NCBI GenBank assembly: GCA_030590405.1
Contig: JAUUYO010000207.1
Span: 1 to 6,006, forward strand
DNA length: 6,006 nt
Direction: 5' to 3'
From: Kangiellaceae bacterium
Lineage (GTDB): Bacteria > Pseudomonadota > Gammaproteobacteria > Enterobacterales > Kangiellaceae
The notes beneath the pieces were generated by a model that did no database searches, was not told where the DNA came from, and was given only the letters and a program-made list of their open reading frames with translations. Each line of letters begins with the position of its first letter. Within the stretch, counting starts at the first letter, position 1. This document shows, one piece after another, positions 1 through 5,663 of the stretch. Position numbers and translations under genes: made by a program.

Positions 1-223
1 AGATAGCGTTAACATCGACTAATGAAGCCTCTGAAACATCGGCGTTGTCTAACGATAACCCTCCTCTCTGGTTTGCATCATCATGGCACCCGGTAAGACA
101 GTTAACGATAAATATGGCCTGGACTTCATCTGGCACAGCCGCTGTAAGCGATTGAGAATTGATAAGAACAGCAAAAAAAATAAAAGATAAAATGGATATA
201 AATCGACGTTTTATGGCTAACAT
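1..223 (-). CDS. Exported c-type-cytochrome-like protein, N-terminal part (runs off window)
   Basis: Only the first 74 codons are present; the gene continues past the left edge. The start is ATG at 223-221, chosen because AGGAG (231-235) lies 7 nt upstream. Residues 1-28 form a signal peptide: basic MLAIKRR, a hydrophobic stretch (FISILSFIFFAVLI) and a probable cleavage site after SLTAA. The mature protein begins VPDEVQAIF and then shows CLTGCH at residues 42-47, followed by DDANQRGGLSLDN. This resembles the haem-binding region of cytochrome c domains found at the N-terminus of large exported proteins, in which a CxxCH is followed by a GGL-L-D stretch. Here the spacing is CX3CH, one residue longer than canonical, so haem attachment is likely but not certain. 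Function beyond a periplasmic location cannot be judged from this fragment. Codon use and orientation match the neighbouring peroxiredoxin, but a terminator at 358-383 separates the two, so it is probably its own transcription unit. Confidence 0.6.
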   Translation of the reverse strand, partial: MLAIKRRFISILSFIFFAVLINSQSLTAAVPDEVQAIFIVNCLTGCHDDANQRGGLSLDNADVSEASLVDVNAI

Positions 224-290
224 ACTTTGTCTCCTAAAAAGATTACAAAAGGAAACCTGAATAAAAAGGCCACTTTCTTGACTGTAATTT

Positions 291-319
291 AGCATATTTA
301 GACAGAGATTAACTGGTAA
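291..319 (-). promoter_or_regulatory. Weak candidate promoter for the cytochrome-like gene
   Basis: On the minus strand, TTACCA (314-319) and TATGCT (291-296) are separated by exactly 17 nt and each match 4 of 6 positions of the sigma-70 -35 and -10 consensus. Transcription would start near 284, leaving about 60 nt of leader before the ATG at 223. The site lies downstream of the peroxiredoxin terminator, which fits an independent transcript. In such AT-rich sequence a match of this quality can occur by chance. Confidence 0.2.
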
Positions 320-357
320 CACTCGATAAACTGTGAACTTGTACCAAATTCAGGCAC

Positions 358-383
358 AAAAAAGTCGGAACAAGCCGACTTTT
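358..383 (-). terminator. Rho-independent terminator of the peroxiredoxin gene
   Basis: A perfect 9-bp inverted repeat (360-368 with 375-383, core GTCGG/CCGAC) encloses a 6-nt loop. Read on the minus strand, the second arm ends in a run of six T (363-358). It sits 24 nt after the peroxiredoxin stop codon, in the right orientation. The plus-strand reading ends in only four T that are part of the stem, so it may be weakly bidirectional, but no plus-strand gene precedes it. Confidence 0.8.
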
Positions 384-407
384 CAGGTTACTGATGATTT
401 TTAGTGA

Positions 408-1013
408 TTATAATTTATCAGCTTCTTCCGAAAGGTACTTAGCAACGCCATCTGGAGATGCATCCATTCCTTTATCACCTTCACTCCAACCAGCAGGACA
501 GACTTCACCATGTTCCTGATGGAATTTAAGCGCATCAACCATCCGCAGCATTTCATCGATATTTCTACCTAGAGGTAGGTCATTGACCACTTGATGACGT
601 ACCTGACCATCTTGATCGATTAAAAAAGAACCACGGAATGCTACCCCGGCAGATGGATGTTCAACGTCAAATGCCTGACAAATTTCATGCTTAACATCGG
701 CGACTAAGGTATAGCCTACCTGACCAATACCGCCATCATTGATTGCAGTGTTACGCCATGCATTATGTGAAAATTGAGAATCAATTGAAACACCTATCAC
801 TTCAACGCCTCTGTCGGTAAAATCTTTCAAGCGATGGTCAAAAGCAATTAGTTCAGACGGGCATACAAAAGTAAAGTCAAGTGGATAAAAGAACACCACT
901 GCCATCTTGCCTTCGGTTGCCTTACTAAAATTAAAGTCATCAACAATTTCGCCATTTCCCATAACGGCTGCTGCGGTAAAATCTGGTGCCTGTCGGCCAA
1001 CTAATACGCCCAT
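408..1013 (-). CDS. Typical 2-Cys peroxiredoxin (Prx1/AhpC-TSA family)
   Basis: This is a 201-residue cytosolic thiol peroxidase that would reduce hydrogen peroxide, organic hydroperoxides or peroxynitrite using a thioredoxin-like or AhpF-like reductant. The peroxidatic site is PLDFTFVCPSE, with Pro44, Thr48 and Cys51; the catalytic arginine is Arg127 (RGSFLID), and the resolving cysteine is Cys172 in HGEVCPAGW. Length and domain order are normal for the family. The frame is open further upstream to a GTG at 1076, but ATG at 1013 is the start: it is preceded by CAGGAGAAC at good spacing, and MGVLVGRQAPDFT is a typical family N-terminus. A GGIG motif (94-97) and a C-terminal helix containing KYL are present, features related to sensitivity to overoxidation in this family. 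The gene is monocistronic: its own terminator follows and 272 nt separate it from the next upstream gene. No reductase gene is adjacent, so the reductant cannot be inferred from context. Confidence 0.95.
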   Translation of the reverse strand: MGVLVGRQAPDFTAAAVMGNGEIVDDFNFSKATEGKMAVVFFYPLDFTFVCPSELIAFDHRLKDFTDRGVEVIGVSIDSQFSHNAWRNTAINDGGIGQVGYTLVADVKHEICQAFDVEHPSAGVAFRGSFLIDQDGQVRHQVVNDLPLGRNIDEMLRMVDALKFHQEHGEVCPAGWSEGDKGMDASPDGVAKYLSEEADKL

Positions 1014-1122
1014 TTTGTTCTCCTGTTTATTTGTAGATTTGATTTTGAAGTAATATTTGAAAAGTGAAAGATACACGATGATAGTTTAGCTTCCAAATTT
1101 AGGATTTCAATAAGAATAATTG

Positions 1123-1144
1123 AAATAAACTATAAAGTTTATTT
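1123..1144. repeat. Perfect inverted repeat upstream of the peroxiredoxin gene
   Basis: AAATAAACT (1123-1131) and AGTTTATTT (1136-1144) are exact reverse complements separated by 4 nt. The element lies 110 nt upstream of the peroxiredoxin start, in the 272-nt gap (1014-1285) after the preceding gene's stop codon. It is entirely AT-rich and is not followed by a T run, so it is a poor terminator. An operator for a dimeric regulator is possible. It does not match the spaced ATAG/CTAT pattern expected of an OxyR site. The rest of the gap shows no gene. Confidence 0.4.
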
Positions 1145-1285
1145 ATCGCTCAGAATTTGCTCAAGGCACTGCCTGTTTTTATCACAATAACTGAATAGAA
1201 AGAAATTTTGGTAAAACCAGATTGACCCTACCATCCTTTCGTGGGGCCAGAGATGGTTTAATAGAGATAGTTTACTAGAGGTGAT

Positions 1286-1915
1286 TTATATTGACTCATA
1301 ACGCTGCTGTAACTCAATCGCATACTCGTCGCCATTTTGTCCGAGCAAGCCCGATTTAAATTTAGCCGAAGGTGGCCTTTCTCCGAGCCAGATACTGATC
1401 ACACAGCGGTATAAGTCGAGCGAATAAGATATTTCTCCCAATAATCTTTTATTCAAATAAACCCTGGTGCCAAAATCTCCGTGGTAATCGAAGCGTATAA
1501 CATCGCCCTTTTTGATATTACGCTTAAAAAAGCTAATAAATTTCTTAATCTTAACCATACTCTCTTTTAATGTCTTAGAGTCATTGTTGATTTTCATACT
1601 TTCAGCCAATTGCCTACCAAAGGTTCGACCCGACATCTTGCGATCCGATACAAATTTGAATTCCATGCGTTTGGCAGCATCAATAAAGACCAGATCTTCA
1701 GGAGTGCGGTAGATTGCCGATTTATCGATAGAAAGTTGACCTAAATAGTAGTCTTTTTTAAGCAATTTGGTAAGGCCGTATCCAGTTGGAATTAAGGGAC
1801 GATCCAGAATTTTGATTTCTTTGAGAATATTTTGATTTTCAGTTTCTGCACTTTGAACTGAAATCCCTGACAACAGACAGGATACTATCATCAGAACGGT
1901 TAATGAATTTTTCAC
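1286..1915 (-). CDS. Secreted chalcone-isomerase-like domain protein (stand-alone)
   Basis: A 209-residue exported protein. The start is GTG at 1915-1913 with AGAGG (1926-1930) 10 nt upstream. Residues 1-23 form a signal peptide (MKNSLTVLMIVSCLLSGISV then QSA) with likely cleavage after Ala23; IVSC at 10-13 resembles a lipobox, but the hydrophobic core continues past it, so type I cleavage is more likely. The mature part has the layout of bacterial chalcone-isomerase-like proteins: YYLGQL (56-61), AKRMEFKF (81-88), a helix ending FFKRNIKKGD (129-138), FGTRVYLNKRLLG (148-160), and ISIWLGERPP (173-182) followed by FKSGLLG (186-192). The same landmarks occur in order in the N-terminal half of the protein encoded at 2363-3730, so the two are paralogs. 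Bacterial members of this fold are generally not known to isomerise chalcones, so no enzyme activity is claimed; a ligand-binding or envelope role is inference. It is transcribed divergently from its paralog across about 450 nt. Confidence 0.65.
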   Translation of the reverse strand: MKNSLTVLMIVSCLLSGISVQSAETENQNILKEIKILDRPLIPTGYGLTKLLKKDYYLGQLSIDKSAIYRTPEDLVFIDAAKRMEFKFVSDRKMSGRTFGRQLAESMKINNDSKTLKESMVKIKKFISFFKRNIKKGDVIRFDYHGDFGTRVYLNKRLLGEISYSLDLYRCVISIWLGERPPSAKFKSGLLGQNGDEYAIELQQRYESI

Positions 1916-1965
1916 TTGCTAGCGACCTCTTATACATTAGTTTGATTTTGCTATCATTCCATTGA

Positions 1966-2181
1966 GTAAGAAGGCAATTATCTGGCTGGTTTTTATTGCT
2001 CCTTTTAGCCCTTATTATTCACCTCAGCAAACATATCAGTAATTCAGTTCAACGCTTAGAAAAGCGGGGTTTTCTTGTTTTTTTAGTATCTCATGAACTG
2101 AAGACAGCGCTTCATCATATACAAGCTAAAGGAAATAGGCAAATCTCTCCAAATGAATATCAATGTAATTCAATCGTTTGA
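1966..2181 (+). pseudogene. Possible remnant of a sensor histidine kinase (membrane segment plus H-box)
   Basis: This frame is open from 1966 to a TGA at 2179-2181 but has no ATG; the only early initiator is TTG at 1996 without a convincing ribosome binding site. It encodes a hydrophobic segment (GWFLLLLLALIIHL, 1984-2025), then HISNSVQRLEKRGFLVFL, then VSHELKTALHHIQ (2086-2124). The last stretch is very close to the phospho-acceptor H-box of histidine kinases (usual form VSHELRTPL), with the candidate histidine at 2092-2094 and Ala where Pro is usual. After it the sequence (AKGNRQISPNEYQCNSIV) looks unrelated, and no dimerisation or ATP-binding domain follows in any frame. The order membrane helix, short linker, H-box is right for a kinase, which argues against pure coincidence. 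I read it as a decayed fragment. A small functional protein or a chance match remain possible. Confidence 0.35.
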
Positions 2182-2350
2182 AGGACAAAGTTAACAAACC
2201 TGTTGAAATGGCTAAGATCGAACCTGATTTATGGGAATTTACTTATAACTACGAGATATGTGAGATTTTTATACTTGCACAGAAATAGCCTTTTACCTTA
2301 TTATGATAGTGTTATACAAGTATTTTGAATCAGAAAGCCTGTATATAGGA
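2182..2350. other. AT-rich intergenic stretch upstream of the CHI-TonB gene
   Basis: Together with 1916-2181 this forms the divergent gap of about 450 nt between the two CHI-like genes. I see no RNA gene, no strong hairpin with a T run and no convincing coding frame in 2182-2350. A short open frame covers part of it but has no ribosome binding site and no recognisable sequence. The only candidate signal is the weak promoter at 2275-2304. Confidence 0.5.
2275..2304 (+). promoter_or_regulatory. Weak candidate promoter for the CHI-TonB gene
   Basis: TTGCAC (2275-2280, 3 of 6 to the -35 consensus) and TATTAT (2299-2304, 5 of 6 to the -10 consensus) are separated by 18 nt. Transcription would begin near 2311. 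If correct, it would exclude the in-frame ATG at 2303 as a start and favour ATG 2363 or ATG 2351. Confidence 0.25.
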
Positions 2351-2362
2351 ATGCTGTATCCG

Positions 2363-3730
2363 ATGAAAAATAATAATACTGGAGCCAAAGCAAAGATGTT
2401 ACCCCCCCCTGTCCCAGGTCTGTCAAAAACGTTTCATATTGTATTTCTATTAGGATGCCTGCTCACTCTGCAAGTTGCTCAAGTGAGCGCGTTAGAGACC
2501 ACATTAACAAACGGCGACAACCTCGAGCTTTTTGGTATCAGCATCCATCAAGAACAGCGCAATGATATCTACGTTGGTGCGCTTTTCGCGCCAGAAAATG
2601 TCACCAACACTAACCAGATACTAGACTCCGCAACCAGTAAGAGAATGAGTTTGAAATTTATAACGAAATACTCTAACAGGAAAATGGCCAGGCTTTGGAA
2701 ACAACGGATCGCTATGAATAACCCTAAAAGCGATTGGCAACCAATGACTAAAGAAATTGTACAGTTTGCCAGAATATTCAAGCGAGCAATGTTAGCAGGG
2801 GATGAGTTAAATATTGATTTTGAACCGGTATCCGGCACTAGTATCTATCTCAACAAGACTTTATTTTTAACCATCCCTAATTTAGATTTCTACAAATTAT
2901 TACTTAATGTCTGGTTAGGCAGTATCCCTCCTACCAAGGACTTTAAAGTGGGTATTACGGGTAACAACAAAGGCCCACTAAACGAACAACTAATCACCCA
3001 ATATAATAATATTCAACCAAAAATTGGCAGGTTTGATGCTGACAAAGCGGAGATAATAAAACCTGAAACCACCGTTGCCAAGACTGAAGAATTTAAACCT
3101 GCAACTAAGGCCGTCCCTAAAAAAAACAGCAATAACCAAAAGAAAAATGTGGTGGCAAAGGCGAAACCGACAACCGAAAAAAAGAAAAGAACAGTAGAAA
3201 AATTGACAACAGACTTGCAATTACCTGATAGTAAAATCGCCAAAATCCAACCGAAGCTGGTACTTGACGAGCTGATTAAGACAAAGCCGATCCCCATTTC
3301 AAAGCAAAACAAAAAGCCAGCCAGTAATAAAGCGACTAACAGAAAACCTAAAAAAAAGCCAGTCCAAAAAACACCTGTTTCAGGTACAAAAGTTGCCAAG
3401 TTAGATATCCCTGAAGAAGAATTCTTTGATGCCGATCTGATTAGTGGTTCCTATTCTCGAGAACTGATAAATAATATTAGAGCAGTCCAGTCTTACCCAA
3501 AGAAAGCCCTCATCAAAGGCATACAGGGTGAAGTGACGGTACTGGTAAAAATTGATAAGAACGGTGAACTACTGGAAAATAAAATTATTCAGCGTTCCGG
3601 CTCCAGGCTCCTTGATCGAGCCGTATTAAAAATGGTACGTAAAGCAGAGCCTTTTCCACAAATTCCAAATGAGCTAAAAATGAATGAATTTGAATTTGAG
3701 GTTCCACTCAGCTTTACCCTGACGGAGTAG
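2363..3730 (+). CDS. Exported chalcone-isomerase-like / TonB C-terminal domain fusion protein
   Basis: A 455-residue protein when read from ATG 2363 (AGGA at 2347-2350, 12 nt upstream). In-frame ATGs at 2303 and 2351 are less likely: 2303 overlaps a candidate -10 box and 2351 abuts the AGGA; ATG 2396 is another option. Residues 1-43 form a long-n-region signal sequence with core FHIVFLLGCLLTLQVA and a probable type I site after QVSA. Residues about 44-215 form a CHI-like domain: IYVGALF (69-75), SKRMSLKF (92-99), IFKRAMLAGDELNIDFEPVSGTSIYLNK in order (138-165), LNVWLGSIPP (181-190), FKVGITG (194-200). About 225-345 is a disordered, Lys/Pro/Thr-rich linker. About 360-455 is a TonB C-terminal domain: SYPKKALIKGIQGEV (377-391), a KIDKNGEL strand turn, RSGSRLLDRAV (411-421) and AEPFPQIP (428-435). 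TonB domains contact outer-membrane or periplasmic partners. If the signal peptide is cleaved the protein lacks the inner-membrane anchor of classical TonB, so energy transduction is doubtful. No exbB/exbD is nearby. Confidence 0.75.
   Translation: MKNNNTGAKAKMLPPPVPGLSKTFHIVFLLGCLLTLQVAQVSALETTLTNGDNLELFGISIHQEQRNDIYVGALFAPENVTNTNQILDSATSKRMSLKFITKYSNRKMARLWKQRIAMNNPKSDWQPMTKEIVQFARIFKRAMLAGDELNIDFEPVSGTSIYLNKTLFLTIPNLDFYKLLLNVWLGSIPPTKDFKVGITGNNKGPLNEQLITQYNNIQPKIGRFDADKAEIIKPETTVAKTEEFKPATKAVPKKNSNNQKKNVVAKAKPTTEKKKRTVEKLTTDLQLPDSKIAKIQPKLVLDELIKTKPIPISKQNKKPASNKATNRKPKKKPVQKTPVSGTKVAKLDIPEEEFFDADLISGSYSRELINNIRAVQSYPKKALIKGIQGEVTVLVKIDKNGELLENKIIQRSGSRLLDRAVLKMVRKAEPFPQIPNELKMNEFEFEVPLSFTLTE
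2402..2409 (+). repeat. Homopolymeric C8 tract in the 5' coding region of the CHI-TonB gene
   Basis: Eight consecutive C encode most of a Pro-Pro-Pro run (residues 14-16 from ATG 2363), just ahead of the hydrophobic signal core. It lies downstream of every plausible start codon, so gain or loss of one C would shift the frame of the whole protein. It is striking in an AT-rich sequence where C runs this long are otherwise absent from the window. Confidence 0.6.
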
Positions 3731-3755
3731 TGAGTAGGGATAGAAGAATATTTAC

Positions 3756-4565
3756 TTATCCAGCTCTAGATAGATCCAACCAGTCGAATCCTTCGGCCTG
3801 ACTGGCCAGAAAATAGCTGATTGGCTGGTCTTCGGTTAGCCTTTTGAGCTTGTCAGCCACTAACTCCTGGCAATTATTCTCTTCGCTCATATGCATCGCC
3901 ACTATTTTACGTAACCTGGAAAAATCCATCCTGGTCAACATTTCCAACGCTTGTTGATTAGATAAATGACCTAACCCGCCAGATACTCTTTTTTTAAGTG
4001 CGTGAGGATAGCGGCCTTGCATAAGCCGTTGATGCTCATAATTAAATTCTAAAAGCAGAGCGTCGCATACTGAGTAAATATCGACAATATGGCTGGTAAT
4101 ATGGCCAACATCTGTCAACAGGCCGACGGATTGCTCCGCAGCGGTTAGCACAAACTGGCTGGCCTCTCGCGAATCATGGGGCACAGCAACCGGCGTAATA
4201 CAAAAGTCGCCTAATTGAAACGGCTGATGGCTATTAAAGAGCTTTTTAGATTTGATGGTGGCACATTTTTTGTGCAAACTGGTACCTTTGTTTAACCAAA
4301 CAGGGATTGAATATTTGTTGGAAAGGCTGGCAACCCCGGCAACATGATCTGCGTGCTCATGGGTAACCAAAATCGCTGATATTTGCTGTGGCGAAAGGTT
4401 TTTCAACGCTAATCGGCGAACAGTTTCCCTTGTACTAAAACCGCAATCTATCAGAATAACCGTTGTGCCAAAGGCGAACAAAGTCGCATTACCTTTGCTC
4501 CCGGACCCCAGGGAGCAAAACCGGATAGAATTATTGACTGGCAAATACAGTCTGTTTTGGGGCAC
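3756..4565 (-). CDS. MBL-fold metallo-hydrolase, YycJ/WalJ-like
   Basis: A 269-residue cytosolic metallo-beta-lactamase-fold protein. The N-terminus carries FCSLGSGSKGNATLF (16-30), the hallmark of the YycJ/WalJ-type branch. Metal ligands are visible in order: THEHADH (68-74; His69, His71, Asp73, His74), His130 in VPHDS, Asp152 in LTDVGH, and a C-terminal MHMSEENN (224-231; His225). GLGHLSN (197-203) adds another conserved histidine. These imply a two-metal hydrolase acting on phosphodiesters; characterised relatives are exonucleases linked to DNA processing, and applying that here is inference. The start is GTG at 4565-4563, which shares its G with the TAG stop of bamC, so translation is probably coupled; no separate ribosome binding site is evident. 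It is the last gene of the dapA-bamC operon. Its stop codon is 25 nt from that of the convergent CHI-TonB gene, with no clear terminator between. Confidence 0.88.
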   Translation of the reverse strand: MPQNRLYLPVNNSIRFCSLGSGSKGNATLFAFGTTVILIDCGFSTRETVRRLALKNLSPQQISAILVTHEHADHVAGVASLSNKYSIPVWLNKGTSLHKKCATIKSKKLFNSHQPFQLGDFCITPVAVPHDSREASQFVLTAAEQSVGLLTDVGHITSHIVDIYSVCDALLLEFNYEHQRLMQGRYPHALKKRVSGGLGHLSNQQALEMLTRMDFSRLRKIVAMHMSEENNCQELVADKLKRLTEDQPISYFLASQAEGFDWLDLSRAG

Positions 4566-5647
4566 TAACGCCGGTCGCCAAATAACCGGCTCAAATCAGG
4601 ATAAAGTTTAACTAATATATCAGCCTCGATCCCTACTCCCTGAGCATCTTTAAAGGTTATGCTACGCTGATCGCCGTTCTCACCCACAGTCATCTGAAAA
4701 GCTCCATCTTCCAGTGGAAGCTGTGCTGTACCACCTTCAAACAGAGATGCAAAAAAGCCCTGTTCAGGCGCGTGATATTCCATAAAATAAGTCTTTTGCC
4801 TGGTATCTCTATCAATAATCGTAAAACCTAATTCTTTCATCACTTTCGGGATTTTCTCCCATACCAATGTTTCTTTAGCAGAAGTTAACAACGCAGCGTT
4901 GCCGTCAGCATCCTGGCCTAGCTCCACCTTGAATCCCGCCATGATTTGCTGTTGGTGACGCGCTTCCTGATGACGAATTCTGGTATCGTAATAACTCAAC
5001 AATAGATTCATCATGTCGGCTGATTCTTGCCAGGTAACCAGTTTATCCGACCAACTCTCATCATCATCTAGCCTTACTTGACTAGCGATCCGTTCCACTG
5101 TGAGTTTATGCTCACCTTTCATTTCACCTTGAACAATTGATATTTTATATTTTGCTCTGATTAGATCGGGCTCTTCACTGCCATCTAATCCCAACCAGAC
5201 CCCCCCATCTTCAATCGCCAACCAGCGACTAATGATCACTCGCTTTTCTTTATCAAGAATACTGGTAGCCACATTATGCTCTTCAAGAAATTTAGTGGCA
5301 GTTTGCCAAATAAACTCCAGCCTGTCGATGATCAGCACCGCAGGTGCAACCGAAGTTTTATCTACTCGGGTGTTTTCCATAACCGCTAACAGTTGAATGG
5401 GGGCCGCTTGCCCTAGCTGTTTTCCATAAAGTCCCTTTTTGCCTTGCTCACCAATGTTTGGTAAATGGGTAAAATCCGCTTTATCTTTGTGTGATAAAGG
5501 AGGTGGAATTTCCAGCGGTTTAGATTGCTTAGCAGTTATATAATCATATTTTCGGCTTTTAATTAGACCATCTTCGCCGTAAATATATCCACAGCCACTT
5601 ACCAGAAGGGTTAACAACACTAAAAGACTTAACTTAATCAAACTCAA
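4565..5647 (-). CDS. bamC: Outer membrane assembly lipoprotein BamC
   Basis: BamC (NlpB) is a lipoprotein subunit of the BAM complex that folds beta-barrel proteins into the outer membrane. The 360-residue product starts MSLIKLSLLVLLTLLVSGCG: a lipoprotein signal peptide with lipobox VSGC, lipidated at Cys19. After it comes a flexible N-terminal segment with LEIPPPLS (45-52), matching the conserved BamC region that binds BamD in the well-studied E. coli protein. Two helix-grip domains should occupy roughly 100-220 and 245-355; the linker between them is glutamine- and histidine-rich (RHQEARHQQQ). Length is close to the E. coli protein. The start is TTG at 5647-5645, supported by GGAG (5655-5658) 7 nt upstream; a second TTG two codons later is too far from it. 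It follows dapA by 16 nt and overlaps the next gene by 1 nt, so it is in the same operon. Middle-protein sequence diverges from enteric BamC, as is usual for this family. Confidence 0.88.
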   Translation of the reverse strand: MSLIKLSLLVLLTLLVSGCGYIYGEDGLIKSRKYDYITAKQSKPLEIPPPLSHKDKADFTHLPNIGEQGKKGLYGKQLGQAAPIQLLAVMENTRVDKTSVAPAVLIIDRLEFIWQTATKFLEEHNVATSILDKEKRVIISRWLAIEDGGVWLGLDGSEEPDLIRAKYKISIVQGEMKGEHKLTVERIASQVRLDDDESWSDKLVTWQESADMMNLLLSYYDTRIRHQEARHQQQIMAGFKVELGQDADGNAALLTSAKETLVWEKIPKVMKELGFTIIDRDTRQKTYFMEYHAPEQGFFASLFEGGTAQLPLEDGAFQMTVGENGDQRSITFKDAQGVGIEADILVKLYPDLSRLFGDRR

Positions 5648-5663
5648 GAGTTCACTCCAAATT

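Noticed and set aside
1014..1076. N-terminal extension of the peroxiredoxin to a GTG at 1076
   Set aside because: The added 21 residues are lysine/tyrosine-rich and unlike the family. The extension spans the strong ribosome binding site of the ATG at 1013, and no ribosome binding site precedes 1076.
1164..1180. AGGCA-C-TGCCT palindrome followed by GTTTTT, resembling a plus-strand terminator
   Set aside because: The real stem is at most 4 bp with a 3-nt loop, and no plus-strand gene lies upstream to be terminated.
1512..1712. Plus-strand open frame inside the stand-alone CHI-like gene
   Set aside because: It is a short hydrophobic shadow with no ribosome binding site; the minus-strand protein has a signal peptide and a paralog in the window.
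2303..2362. Longer N-terminus of the CHI-TonB protein from ATG 2303
   Set aside because: It would place 20 non-conserved residues before an already long signal n-region, has no ribosome binding site, and overlaps a candidate -10 box.
3013..3399. Long open frame on the minus strand, antisense to the CHI-TonB gene
   Set aside because: It is the complement of the Lys-rich linker: AAA/AAG codons read backwards give Phe/Leu-rich pseudo-membrane protein. It has no ribosome binding site and the plus-strand gene has clear domains on both sides.
2363..3730. Classical TonB energy transducer with ExbB/ExbD partners
   Set aside because: No exbB/exbD genes are present, the N-terminus has a probable cleavage site, and the large CHI-like domain between the signal and linker is absent from classical TonB.
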